This document shows, one piece after another, positions 1-11,298 of a DNA stretch of 64,000 bases (positions are counted from its first letter, which is position 1; each line of letters starts with the position of its first letter). The translations under genes and the position numbers were made by a program. The DNA lies in the NCBI GenBank assembly GCA_907165135.1, contig OU015568.1, positions 3,542,501 to 3,606,500 of the forward strand. Direction: 5' to 3'. Below the pieces are notes generated by a model. The model saw only the letters and a program-made list of their open reading frames with translations, was not told where the DNA came from and did not search any database. This DNA is from Oikopleura dioica (taxonomy: Eukaryota; Chordata; Appendicularia; Copelata; Oikopleuridae).

Positions 1-884
1 CTTTTGATCCTCCAGTGCCTTTGGTAGCGCTTGAGCTTCTTCTTTGGCATCGTTTCACTGGTGATCGAGTTTTGTGGATAAATTGACCGGAGATGATCGA
101 CAATTTCAGAGTTTGTTTTCAGGGGAAAATCCTCTCCGCAAACGTTGATTAAATATCTCCACTGGATTTGATGCTCCAGAAGCTCTTCCATGCAGTTAAG
201 ATCAGCTTGGAAACGCTCGTACGATCCCCAAAGGACGCTTTCTCTTTTTCCCGCGAGAAAAACATTTGGAAAACAACTGGCTAGCTCTTCGAGATCGCTA
301 TAAACATCGTATGGTGATTTGGCATCGATATGAATACAGTAGACATTCTCAGACGAGTATATCGCCCGTAGCAGTCGCTCAACTTGGCCTGGGTTTTTGT
401 GGACGACCATCGAATAAGCAAGAGGGAAATCGGTTCTTTGAGGTGAATTTAAATTCGGGTAGTTTCGGATTTTGAAGTATTCTTGGCAGCTTGTTTCTTG
501 AATAAAGGTGGAAATCGCTCCATTTGGAAATGAAAGCGAGTCGATTTTCGTGGAAGTTTTTAGTTGCTGAACTCTCTCAAGTTCCCCAGTATCTTCCTAA
601 AATTTTTGTCGGTACTAGATGCTAAATTTCAGTACCTTGATAAGTGATTCACAATTTGGGAAGCTTCTGGCTTCTCTGAAATCAAAATAGCCTTGCAACT
701 TTCTTCGAAAATCTTCATCAAGCTCTGTTGTTTTGTACCTCACCACTTTCTTCTCGACAGTTATCTCTTCCGCGATTCCGCCATGTCGAAGTTTTAAGAA
801 GAAGATGATGAAAGAAATGACTATAAAAAATCCCTTCAGTATAAATTTAAGCATTGTTTGACCAACAGAGTGCCGAGTTCGCAT
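1..884 (-). CDS. Core-2/I-branching type beta-1,6-N-acetylglucosaminyltransferase, N-terminal part (runs off the window)
   Basis: Golgi type II glycosyltransferase of the GCNT (Branch) family, which adds beta-1,6 GlcNAc branches to O-glycans or polylactosamine. The start at 884 gives a short cytosolic tail and one hydrophobic signal anchor (a second Met at 854 is an alternative start). Exon 1 is 636-884, a 39-bp GT-AG intron is 597-635, and exon 2 is 1-596; frame is kept. After the stem, the exon 2 product reads AYSMVVHKNPGQVERLLRAI, then YCIHIDAKSP, SVLWGSYERFQADLNCMEEL and YLINVCGEDFPLKTN. These are the hallmark segments of the family. The catalytic C-terminal half lies outside the window. 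Family assignment is firm; the exact acceptor specificity cannot be told. Confidence 0.9.
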
Positions 885-1586
885 GCTTCAGTGTTTGTTA
901 AAAGCATATATCTTTGTTGATTTTGGTTGAAATTTTGGCTTCTCTCTACTATTAAAATCTATTTCCTGTAGTGTGTACTTTTCTCATGGCAGTCTCTCTC
1001 TTTCGACTAATTTGATTCGCTCCAGAAGAGTACTTCTTGAAATATTTTTGCGCTTGAGTTCAGCTGAAACAACTCAGTGTTGCTATTCTCTTTTCATTTT
1101 ATTTTATATAATTTATAAACACTTTCGCTTCAGCGCTTTTTCTCTTACAAGAATGACAGAGTATAATAGGAGGTATTTGATTACTTTCTGCTAGTCGAAC
1201 TAATCGCGAAAAATCTCCGTTTATTAAGTTTTTAATCAACGTCAGAGCTAATTCAAAAAGGCTTAACTCTTAGTTAAAGGAGACTTACTCTTGAAAAATT
1301 CGAGAGAAGACGTGAATGATTCATTGGGTACAAGAGTCCAAGATTCTTCAATGAACATTTCTGTTCAACCGATATACTGATAAATATGAGCCCAAAAAGA
1401 TGATCCTGAATATCGCTAACCTGTTGTTATATAATAAATACACGGCAACAAGCGTGCAGGCTTGAGTTCAGCAGCCCAAGAAGTGATTTTCTCTTTCATT
1501 TCATTTTTTTTTTCGAAATTTACACTGCTCTCCGTTCAGATCCGTTACGATTTCGCTCAAGATAACAATCACTTTACCCCCGAGCT
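885..1586. other. Intergenic, no gene recognised
   Basis: AT-rich spacer between the start of the glycosyltransferase and the first duplication unit. Only short ORFs without protein-like composition are present. It should hold the glycosyltransferase promoter, but no clear TATA box or element could be picked out. Confidence 0.5.
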
Positions 1587-1803
1587 ACTGTTGAACTATC
1601 GCTCTTCATCACAGCTGCTATCTCATTTTCTTGAGTATTGACCTTCTTCTTACTTGTAGAGCCCGTGGTGAAGCTGCATAGTTGATAATCAACTTAGGGG
1701 CCAGGGTTAAGGTCAGTGGTGACCGTTAGGGTTAGGCCAGCCTCTTCTACGAATAAGATTTTCTAGCCGAGATTTCGGAAAGAAAAGGAATTCCGAGGAA
1801 ATC

Positions 1804-2148
1804 TTAAAATCTTAAGACCTGTCGTTTTACTGTATGAATCAGACAATTTTGAAGATCGATAATAATTAAAGTCATCAAATTATCAATGCGATCCTTTTCT
1901 GTGCAAAGCCGTCTCAAATCACAGTAAAATGCATCTCTCGCTGCATCATTTGTGCCAGTAGAAGAGAAGAGATGCTGCTGAAAGCTTCGAAATCCCGGAG
2001 AAGAGGTTTTTGTAACAATATCGTCTACTATTCGTTTTGGATGATAGCATCGTTGCACACTATTTTGACTGTGAATACGCACTTGTTGCGCTTCATCAAG
2101 TTTCGATCGTATTTTCTCCAGCAACATGACGATTTCGGTAAGATTCAT
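1804..2148 (-). CDS. Possible small protein, 114 aa, unknown (unit 1 copy)
   Basis: Open frame beginning MNLTEIVMLLEKIRSKLDEA and continuing with balanced charged residues, unlike the surrounding random ORFs. It is divergent to the channel exons that begin about 80 bp away on the other strand. No domain is recognised. In unit 2 the same frame is broken by a 2-bp insertion and a 20-bp insertion, so at most one copy can be functional. It may be a chance ORF; no splice structure supports it. Confidence 0.3.
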   Translation of the reverse strand: MNLTEIVMLLEKIRSKLDEAQQVRIHSQNSVQRCYHPKRIVDDIVTKTSSPGFRSFQQHLFSSTGTNDAARDAFYCDLRRLCTEKDRIDNLMTLIIIDLQNCLIHTVKRQVLRF

Positions 2149-2226
2149 TTGAAACAAGACATGTCACTCTTCAGATCTTTCCTTTCCAAAAGTAACTGTC
2201 TGCACATCTTCAATGCATTCATACAG

Positions 2227-3812
2227 GAAGCTCAAAGAACTCTACCCTCAAATGAGTCTTCGAGCGCTCAAGGAATTCTACGGACATTCTGTCATCCGAC
2301 AAATTAGCTTTACCCACCAACATGGTACGAATTTCACAGCTTTCAAGCAGAAATTCGACCCGAAGAGTTTGATGTCTAGTTCAAGAATAAATGTGACGGA
2401 ACTGAACCAAATCGACTTGGGTAAGATGAAGACCACAAAGTGTTGAAAAATTTTGCATCTTCGATATTTGTTAATGATTTATATTCTGAAGCTTACTTTA
2501 AATCATCCTTCGAACGTACCTGCTTAATACCAATATTACGTATTGTTACAAATAACACAAAAATCCGAAAAATTTCATGAACGAAACTTTTAGCCGAATT
2601 CATGATCAACACCCTCCCAAACTACTTGATGGTCCATTGCGTGCTAGAATTCCTCGACTGCCGATTTCTCTGGGAAAAAGTCTTTTCCATGAACGGATTG
2701 TGCTACAGATTTGATGTTCAAAAAGCCATCGAGCGCCACAACGAGGTATTTTCTATAATTCTTGAAATCAAGGAAGAAATCAAGAGACCCACTATCATTT
2801 TTAGCTCCATCTGAGCACCGCAAATGGCGGAAAACTCAGCAAGTATGAGAAGAAGCAAATGGAAACAATTCAGAAGCTGATGACGCTCAAGTACTGGAAA
2901 AACTTTTCGGTAAAATCAAGTTTCCATCAAATTTTCGATTGTTTAGTTCGTCATCGGTTTGAACAAGTCTGACAATACATATGGCTGGAATGTTGCTCAA
3001 AGTCCCCTGTACATGCGAATATCGCATTATCAAAAGTTTGGTCCGAAAATTAAAATTATTTTCAGACCGTTTTTCTTTTCAGTCGATATGAATTCGCAGA
3101 TATCATACCGTTGTCTAAGACGTTGATTCCTACGATTTTAATCAGGTAAAAATCCATAGAAAACCGAAATTACTCGCTCTTAGGACGGTTAAAACAGAGT
3201 TCCACGCAAGTCCCTACACAGACTGCGTGCAAGATCTGCCCGAGTATCACTGCGCCAATTATTCTGAGCCAGTTGGCCAGAGTTTCGCCAACGTCAGCGA
3301 CAAATGCTACGATGAGAGCGTCTGCAAGATGAAGATTGCTGTCAAGACCATTTTGGAAGAGTGTGAATGTGCGCCGACGTATTTGGGCTCGCATAAAAAT
3401 AAATCATGGCTGGAATATCTTCAGTCAGAAGAGGCGCTGGAAGGACCTGATCAACCAGTTTTCAGGACGAATGTTTCAAGGTAAAAATAAACAGGTGGCC
3501 TGTAAGAGGCCCTGATGAGCAGTACAAACACCATTCTTCAAGATCCTGCAACTTTTTGGATCACTCAACCTGCATCGCTTTTCTAATGCAAAATCCGGAA
3601 GCGCACATTTCGCCGAGCTCTGAAAAGATGCACACTTGCAAGCCAAACTGCCAGACGTATGAAAAGAAAATCGAAACAATACAGTATCGCGGGAGCCATC
3701 CCGACTCATACAGTCATATGTTAGTTCAGAAATCCTATTTGTAGTTTGGAAACTGACATTTATTAGACGGAGAAAGCATAAATTGGGAGATGAAACAGAA
3801 TTCTTCAAAGCT
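2227..3812 (+). pseudogene. DEG/ENaC-family channel, duplicated 5' part without TM2 exon
   Basis: Extracellular domain of a degenerin/epithelial sodium channel (ASIC/ENaC superfamily). Exons joined in frame: 2227-2420, 2594-2745, 2805-2909, 2947-3035, 3083-3145, 3184-3480, 3543-3719, 3767-3812. Family marks are MNGLCYRFD (ENaC-type GxCYxF), ASPYTDCVQDLPEYHC (PYxxC region), YDESVCKMK, EECECAPTYLG (CxCxP) and CKPNCQTYEKKIETIQ (CxxxCxxxxY). The copy stops at the duplication junction and does not reach a TM2 exon before unit 2 begins. No TM1 exon was recognised upstream. It is therefore probably a partial duplicate, unless its transcript reads through into the copy 2 exons. Unlike copy 2, its reading frame is intact at both homopolymers. 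Confidence 0.75.
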
Positions 3813-6058
3813 ACTGTTGAACTATCGCTCTTCATCACAGCTGCTATCTCATTTTCTTGAGTATTGACCTTCTTCTTACTTGTAGAGCCCGTGGTGAAGC
3901 TGCATAGTTGATAATCAACTTAGGGGCCAGGGTTAAGGTCAGTGGTGACCGTTAGGGTTAGGCCAGCCTCTTCTACGAATAAGATTTTCTAGCCGAGATT
4001 TCGGAAAGAAAAGGAATTCCGAGGAAATCTTAAAATCTTAAGACCTGTCGTTTTACTGTATGAATCAGACAATTTTGAAGATCGATAATAATTAAAGTCA
4101 TCAAATTATCAATGCGATCCTTTCTGTCAGAAAATTTCATGCTCCGTCGCAAAGCCGTCTCAAATCACAGTAAAATGCATCTCTCGCTGCATCATTTGTG
4201 CCAGTAGAAGAGAAGAGAGATGCTGCTGAAAGCTTCGAAATCCCGGAGAAGAGGTTTTTGTAACAATATCGTCTACTATTCGTTTTGGATGATAGCATCG
4301 TTGCACACTATTTTGACTGTGAATACGCACTTGTTGCGCTTCATCAAGTTTCGATCGTATTTTCTCCAGCAACATGACGATTTCGGTAAGATTCATTTGA
4401 AACAAGACATGTCACTCTTCAGATCTTTCCTTTCCAAAAGTAACTGTCTGCACATCTTCAATGCATTCATACAGGAAGCTCAAAGAACTCTACCCTCAAA
4501 TGAGTCTTCGAGCGCTCAAGGAATTCTACGGACATTCTGTCATCCGACAAATTAGCTTTACCCACCAACATGGTACGAATTTCACAGCTTTCAAGCAGAA
4601 ATTCGACCCGAAGAGTTTGATGTCTAGTTCAAGAATAAATGTGACGGAACTGAACCAAATCGACTTGGGTAAGATGAAGACCACAAAGTGTTGAAAAATT
4701 TTGCATCTTCGATATTTGTTAATGATTTATATTCTGAAGCTTACTTTAAATCATCCTTCGAACGTACCTGCTTAATACCAATATTACGTATTGTTACAAA
4801 TAACACAAAAATCCGAAAAATTTCATGAACGAAACTTTTAGCCGAATTCATGATCAACACCCTCCCAAACTACTTGATGGTCCATTGCGTGCTAGAATTC
4901 CTCGACTGCCGATTTCTCTGGGAAAAGTCTTTTCCATGAACGGATTGTGCTACAGATTTGATGTTCAAAAAGCCATCGAGCGCCACAACGAGGTATTTTC
5001 TATAATTCTTGAAATCAAGGAAGAAATCAAGAGACCCACTATCATTTTTAGCTCCATCTGAGCACCGCAAATGGCGGAAAACTCAGCAAGTATGAGAAGA
5101 AGCAAATGGAAACAATTCAGAAGCTGATGACGCTCAAGTACTGGAAAAACTTTTCGGTAAAATCAAGTTTCCATCAAATTTTCGATTGTTTAGTTCGTCA
5201 TCGGTTTGAACAAGTCTGACAATACATATGGCTGGAATGTTGCTCAAAGTCCCCTGTACATGCGAATATCGCATTATCAAAAGTTTGGTCCGAAAATTAA
5301 AATTATTTTCAGACCGTTTTTCTTTTCAGTCGATATGAATTCGCAGATATCATACCGTTGTCTAAGACGTTGATTCCTACGATTTTAATCAGGTAAAAAT
5401 CCATAGAAAACCGAAATTACTCGCTCTTAGGACGGTTAAAACAGAGTTCCACGCAAGTCCCTACACAGACTGCGTGCAAGATCTGCCCGAGTATCACTGC
5501 GCCAATTATTCTGAGCCAGTTGGCCAGAGTTTCGCCAACGTCAGCGACAAATGCTACGATGAGAGCGTCTGCAAGATGAAGATTGCTGTCAAGACCATTT
5601 TGGAAGAGTGTGAATGTGCGCCGACGTATTTGGGCTCGCATAAAAATAAATCATGGCTGGAATATCTTCAGTCAGAAGAGGCGCTGGAAGGACCTGATCA
5701 ACCAGTTTTCAGGACGAATGTTTCAAGGTAAAAATAAACAGGTGGCCTGTAAGAGGCCCTGATGAGCAGTACAAACACCATTCTTCAAGATCCTGCAACT
5801 TTTGGATCACTCAACCTGCATCGCTTTTCTAATGCAAAATCCGGAAGCGCACATTTCGCCGAGCTCTGAAAAGATGCACACTTGCAAGCCAAACTGCCAG
5901 ACGTATGAAAAGAAAATCGAAACAATACAGTATCGCGGGAGCCATCCCGACTCATACAGTCATATGTTAGTTCAGAAATCCTATTTGTAGTTTGGAAACT
6001 GACATTTATTAGACGGAGAAAGCATAAATTGGGAGATGAAACAGAATTCTTCAAAGCT
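3813..6058. repeat. Tandem segmental duplication, unit 2 (2246 bp)
   Basis: Second copy of the 2.2-kb unit described at 1587-3812. It is followed directly by the unique 3' part of the channel gene, so the duplication took in the 5' half of the gene, and the copy adjoining the TM2 exon is this one. Confidence 0.93.
4160..4396 (-). pseudogene. Unit 2 copy of the 114-aa ORF, frame-shifted
   Basis: Same start as the ORF at 1804-2148, but an extra AG near 4215 shifts the frame after about 62 codons, so the second half of the protein is lost. If the unit 1 ORF is a real gene, this copy is broken. Confidence 0.3.
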
Positions 6059-7013
6059 GAAATTGAGATTTCAAAAGAACCTTATGGTAAGAATAAATTG
6101 CTTCTTTTGATCAATTTTCGTTTGTATACTCTACATCCGCCTTTGCCGTGGTTGGAAAAAATATGAGGCCCAGAAAACGGAGCCGTAAATCGCTCGTCAA
6201 GAGTAAAAAAGAGCAAAAAAGTGCAACTAGTAAAAAGTTTCATTTTTTAAAGAAAACTGAAGCAGATTGAGGCCCAGAGCGATTTTTATATGAAACGCAC
6301 AAAGTGTTATTAATTTTTAAGATAATACGCGGTCACTTACGCTTCTTTGATAATACCGCGATTGGCATTTCTGACTGACTGATTAAACAGTGCATAAATG
6401 ATTTTGACATTGATTGAAAATAATGTTGGCATAAAATGCCCATTTTTTAAGCCTTTATTTACATAACACTGACCTAATAACGGTCCCTTTTTAAATATTA
6501 ATATAGAAAAGAGAAGATAACTTATATTTTTACCTAACCCTAGACCTAATCCAGGGGGCTACGCCCCCCCCCGGGACCCCCCCCCCCATCTCAGGTCTAA
6601 ACCAGGGGGCTGCGCCCCTCGGACCCCCCGAGTATAATAGTGCTAAGTCCCTAACCCTAACCACTAGTCCAGATTCTAGAGATATTGGATGGCTCGAATG
6701 ATAGGCTCGAATGATAACCCCTCTCTACGCTAAGAAAACTAATTTCTTAAAAATTTCATATTCAGAAAAATTTGTCGAACAACCAATTTACACCTGGGAA
6801 GACCTGATTTCGGACATTGGTGGAACTGTCGGCCTTTTCCTCGGCTTGAGCATTACTGAACTGGCATTTGGCTTTCTTGATACTCTCGGCCGCGCGGCAA
6901 CGCGAACTTGGTGGATTCTCAGCTGCAAATTTCAAGTCCGCTCGGGCCAGTCCCTCAGTGTCAAGCATGTTCAACTGTCTCCGTACATAACCTTGGGCAA
7001 AGAAAAAATCTAG
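4475..7013 (+). CDS. DEG/ENaC-family cation channel with TM2 exon; two homopolymer frameshifts
   Basis: Second copy of the channel ectodomain plus the terminal exon. The extracellular exons match copy 1, then a 679-bp intron (6087-6765) leads to an exon encoding TWEDLISDIGGTVGLFLGLS, the pre-TM2/TM2 signature of sodium-selective trimeric DEG/ENaC channels. The stop is at 7013. Two exonic homopolymers are one base shorter than in copy 1: the A run at 4923-4926 and the T run at 5800-5803. Each would break the frame at conserved sequence (before MNGLCYRFD and before the Cys-rich end). Either this is a decaying gene or the assembly under-called homopolymers. TM1 exons were not found. Ligand or stimulus is unknown. 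Confidence 0.75.
6530..6665. repeat. GC-rich hairpin pair with telomere-like flanks in the channel's long intron
   Basis: Two imperfect copies of a G/C-rich inverted motif (gggggctacgcccc and gggggctgcgcccc, each followed by a run of C) within AT-rich sequence, flanked by ccctaaccctaacc-like telomeric units. Origin unknown; it may be a mobile-element remnant or an interstitial telomere-repeat insertion. Long C runs here are also a likely site of assembly error. Confidence 0.5.
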
Positions 7014-8111
7014 CTCCGGTTCTTGTTTTGCAAATAAAGTGCGCATATCTGATCTCGAGTTCACGTGGAGACCCTAGAGGATCATCCGCGTGGGCAAAAG
7101 TGAGTTCATTCACGTGTAAGGTGGCCCCTTTTTGTATTTGGAGTTCAACTTGATTGTAATAAATTACAAGAATAGTGCATTAAACCATTTTTTCAATTGA
7201 AATTTTCGATTATTTGGATTTTTGACAGAAAAGTCCATTTTATGGCAAAATATTTATTCGAAAAGTGAGTTCATTTTCTATTATATTTTCTATTATTATA
7301 TAATTTCTATTATTTATTTTCTATAATTTATTGTTAGCATAATAATTGACCAATAAATAAAGGTTACTGTAATTGACACGTTTTTTCTCTGAATCATCAC
7401 GTGTTTAGTCTAGTTTTAAGTTTTCTAGACTAAAGAAAATAGACACCATTTTATTGCTTCAATATATTATGATTAAATATTTCTTATTAATCTAATTCTC
7501 GAATAAATTTAAGATGGCTTTATTGATCCTTATGGGACATCAGATGTTAGTCTACCGACATTGAAATTTACTGCTGCTAATCGTCTATTAGTGCTGCTAC
7601 ATCTGATAGGATAGTTGGGAAACACTTCCGCCTAAATTTGTCTTTCAGAATCTGGGACTCGTAAAAATCATTATCCGCAATTGAAAATGCATAAAAACGC
7701 GAACGTTCGCAGATTTTGAACTTGTTCGTCCGTGGCCACTCTAAGAAGCACTCTTTGACAAACGTGCCATGCCTGGAGTCATCCAACGCGGGTCCAGTGT
7801 TGGGCCAGACTAGCGCTCGTGAGAAACCCGCTGCCGAGGGCCCTCTTTTTCTTCTTTTAGCCTCTTTCCTTCCCTTTTTTACATAAAAAACAAAAAAAAA
7901 GTTTAACATCAAGAAGAACTTCGATAAAAAGACAAAATTGAGAAGCTGAAAAAAGATCTTCTGGCGAAAAAAAAAGAAAGAAAAGCGAACTCACGGATTA
8001 ATTATTCAAGCCGCGTGAACTTTTGAACTTTTGCCCATTGGGCAAGAACTGGAGAGAACGAAAAAAAAGAGCAACTGAAGAAAAAAAAAACTAAAAAATT
8101 GATGAAAATAG
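7014..8111. other. Intergenic, AT-rich; one weak minus-strand ORF
   Basis: 3' flank of the channel gene. A 111-codon minus-strand ORF at 7577-7912 has no recognisable motif and starts in a poly-lysine/arginine stretch derived from homopolymers; it is not supported as a gene. Confidence 0.4.
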
Positions 8112-8457
8112 AAAATCTATGAGCATGCCCCTGCCGCCAATGAAAGCCAACTTTTCGATGACCGCGAATATGATGTCCAGGTATTTTTTAGCTCAAGGAA
8201 GAATGAACTTTTTGATGAATTATTTGTTTTTGAAGTTATAAACCACTTCTATCAAAAGAGGTCATTAACGCCCCTTGTCGAATCAAGGTGTCGTGCTGAT
8301 CTTTTTTGTCTTCTTGTTTGAAAGTTTAAATTTTAAACTGCAGTTCAAAATCTGAACTTATTCGATCTTTCTTTTCAGCATGCGATGGTCATCAGTTCTA
8401 GCATCAAATCCAAACAGGCAGTCGAAGAAAAGAAAAAGATCAAATATGGCGAATTCG
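8112..8457 (+). CDS. Possible exon pair of an unidentified gene
   Basis: Two segments join in frame across a GT-AG intron (8181-8378). Exon 8112-8180 reads ANESQLFDDREYDVQ at its end, and exon 8379-8457 reads HAMVISSSIKSKQAVEEKKK followed by IKYGEFG and a GTAAG donor. The composition is protein-like and both splice sites are good, but no start codon, further exon or stop was found, so the gene is incomplete. No family is recognised. Confidence 0.3.
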
Positions 8458-9689
8458 GTAAGTTGCAGAATCTGATTTTAAATAGGTCTTCAAATTCAAG
8501 TCCTGAGAACTGACCAATGTTTCTTCAGAGAAAAATGCCGCGCGCGGTTTTTTCGAAGGAGAAATTTTGGAATTCAGAAAAAAGCCGCGTTTTTTCGCGG
8601 GTTTTCTCGAGTTAATTGACTGTCAACGTTTTTTTTTTTCTCAATTTTTCGATGTAATTTTACGGATTTTCCGCCCGCTGGCAATGTTGTCTAAGTTCGC
8701 TTCTGACATCAAAGCAAGTTCCACCTGGTATTTTTGTGAAAAAAAGGGTTGAACCGTCAGAAAAACATCCACCTCCACGAGGCCAGCACGTGTGAATCGC
8801 GTGTTTCTCTTTTAAAATTGCCAGTTTCCACGATTCGAGTTTTGTTGAAATTGATAGGGCTTGATTCTCAATTTGTGAAACCGGGGTTCAAAAATGAAAT
8901 ACCTCTAGAAAGATGAAAAAGCGAAAAGTGTACCAAAGCCACGAGAATCTCCAGCGAGCTCGGTAAAATTTAAATTTATGATCGAGTTTTTTAAACTTTT
9001 TTTGTTTTTGTTTGAACAAAAAAAAGTTAACTCTGAATCAGTGATTTGCTCAACTTATAACTAACTAAAATCGAAATAACCCATAAATAGAAATTTATAA
9101 AAACGCCATATTTTTGGTTGTTAATGCGTCCGGAGGTTAAGCTTGCTTCAAAAACCGGATAAGACGAGTATTTGACCAAGAAAAATCAATTTTTTTTGCC
9201 AAAATTTGGGCAAATTTGTCAATTTTCGGCGAAAAGTCCAATTTTCCAATGCGATTTTGGTGGTGAAGGAGTCGAGATAGACCCCCAAAAGATGTTGCCT
9301 ATAAATCGTTTTTTGACCCGTAGGATCAATTTCTGGGTCAAAATTTTAAAATTCCGAAATTGGATTTTTCAAAAAAAAAACTGATTTTACAAGCATATGA
9401 TATGTGCCAGATCATAAAATACAAAAATAACAAAGCTGTTTTGAATTCGACATCTTTATGTGTCTATTTTTTGACATATAAATGAATGATGATAATTTTA
9501 GCAGTTTACGAAATGAACTTTTTGATACGCTTGATTTACTTTGGTCTAGTAAAAGCGTCATGATACAGTAAACTCAACTGATCGCGCTGATCATACTTGA
9601 CAGGCGCCCTTGCTGGAAATTTTACAAAGTTCAAATATTGAACTTTAGCCATATCGGAGGAGCCAAACGGAAGGCGGAATATCTAATGC
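8458..9689. other. Intergenic, no gene recognised
   Basis: AT-rich sequence with poly-T/poly-A tracts and no convincing coding frame. The right end carries the TATA element of the next gene. Confidence 0.45.
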
Positions 9690-9696
9690 TATATAA
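9690..9696 (+). promoter_or_regulatory. TATA box
   Basis: TATATAA in an otherwise GC-containing stretch, about 160 bp upstream of the ATG at 9859. The distance leaves room for a 5' UTR or a spliced-leader acceptor. Confidence 0.45.
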
Positions 9697-9858
9697 GCAT
9701 GCCCGCCAGCGCGTGACCGGCTACCCTTATTTCCGTTTATCCTTCGTCAGACAATCCGACTTCACAATGAATTTTAATGACAGTCTGACAGTCTGTCGGA
9801 ATTTCAGATACAATGTAATGAAAAATCTGTTATAAAATAACCCTAACTAGTGATCAAG

Positions 9859-11028
9859 ATGAGTGAGCAAGAAAATAATGTATTCTTTAAGACGGAAATC
9901 GTCTCCGCAAAGATTCGCCGTCTACCCGTCAATTGCAATAACAACGTGCCCATGTCCCATGTGTCCTACAGCCATACTGTCGACAATACGGAGTTGAAAG
10001 ATTTGAATGGATTCCAATATATTGAAGAAGCGTTTCATGATTCCTTACAGGTAAGAATTTCTTTTGACAGTAAGATTCCTAGGCTTTCTTTTCTTAATTT
10101 TAATTAAGGGTATGACTTTTTTAGCTTGGCATTTCGTCTTAAAACCTGAGTCAGGGTCCTGTAAATTTACAAAATCCCTGACTCAGGTTTTGAGACAAAA
10201 TACCAAGCTAAAAAAATGATGCTCTTTAAATTTCTTCTTTAAATTCGTGAATTTTTCAGGCGGTAATTGATGTCATCAAGCATTCAAAATTCACAAGCAA
10301 GTTGCATCCCGAAACAATCGTAAAAATCATCAGCTCTTCCGTCACCGAATCTGTCTTGGTAAGTCTTTTCTTGCCAAAAAAGGGTCAATTGGTTTCGCAC
10401 TCGATTGAACTAGCACTTCGCACTCTTTCAAAAAAAAAAGAGCACTTGGCTTAACTCTTCAAGAAAAGAATAAAAAATGTTTTGACGTCATTTCAATTTT
10501 AATTTTTAAATCGCCATTAAGCTGCATTTGGCATGGCTCAAACACGACGAGTTGAAAACCAGCTGCCCAGACGGCCCAAAAGTGCTCATCAACATTCTCT
10601 CCGAATTGGAACATCTCGAGTTGAAAGAACCCGAGCTGGAGCTCGCGCTCATGGTGCCGATTTTAAACATTCGAACGACAAACAAGATAAAGCTTGATTT
10701 TGACGAGGACAAGGATCAGATCGTCAAATCGTCCGCTGATCTAAATGACGAGCTCAAATCGCTGCTAAATAATATTGGAAATTGTGAAATGACGAGAGTT
10801 ATTGCTCTCTTTGGTAAGTTTTTACTAATAATCCTGTCTGTAACAAAGTCCTACTGTACCAAAGCCCGTCACATAAGCTTCTTCTTTAGCAACCGTCTTG
10901 CCAAGCCTAAGCGAATTGGCGCTGCTTTACAAAACCAAGCTGAATGATCTCCTTGAAAAAGGTACTGAAAACAACAACGACTCATCCTCTCATCAACCGT
11001 TTTAGAGCTTACCAGCATGAATATCTAA
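9859..11028 (+). CDS. Unknown protein, 225 aa, five exons
   Basis: Exons 9859-10050, 10260-10358, 10522-10813, 10890-10961 and 11006-11028 join in frame with GT-AG introns, giving 225 residues and a TAA stop. The sequence begins MSEQENNVFFKTE and is rich in Leu/Glu heptad-like segments (HLELKEPELELALMV), suggesting helices. There is no signal peptide or TM segment. The first intron contains the palindromic repeat at 10117-10217. No family was recognised and function is not proposed. Confidence 0.7.
10117..10217. mobile_element. Inverted-repeat element with AAACCTGAGTCAGGG arms (copy a)
   Basis: Near-perfect palindrome of about 100 bp in an intron: ttttttagcttggcattt...aaacctgagtcagggtcct, then the reverse complement. 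The inner arm recurs at 24.1, 34.3 and 59.5 kb and, in weaker form, elsewhere. Probably a small non-autonomous (MITE-like) element. Confidence 0.7.
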
Positions 11029-11298
11029 CTTTACCAACCGCCGCATTCTCCAAATTCAACTACAGTAAATACAGTTCGACAAACAAAAAACATATTCTCA
11101 TTCATACAGTACCTGTTCACCTGTATGAAAAAATAACAAAAAAAAATCTGGGGCAATGCTCTTTTCAACCGATTTTCCTGAACCCGCTTGAACTAAAAAC
11201 AAAGTCAGATAGTTATTTTACTTGCCTACAAAAAAAAAGATAACTGTTGAAATAAATTTTCTGCTTATTCGTAAAAAAGGGATTTTTTATTGGAAGGA

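Larger units (their letters stand above)
1587..3812. repeat. Tandem segmental duplication, unit 1 (2226 bp)
   Basis: Nearly identical to 3813-6058, directly adjacent and in the same orientation. The junctions share the tetramer agct (1583-1586, 3809-3812), compatible with microhomology-mediated or unequal-exchange duplication. Differences seen by eye are a 20-bp insertion near 4124-4146 in unit 2, a 2-bp insertion near 4215, and two single-base homopolymer differences. The unit holds most channel exons but neither a first transmembrane segment nor the terminal TM2 exon. Confidence 0.93.

Noticed and set aside
1690..1740. Interstitial telomere array
   Set aside because: Only a few scattered TTAGGG-like units here and at 6.65, 11.47 and 27.05 kb; too short to call telomeric arrays.
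7577..7912. 111-codon minus-strand ORF
   Set aside because: Starts in a homopolymer-derived basic stretch, no splice sites or motifs that support a gene.
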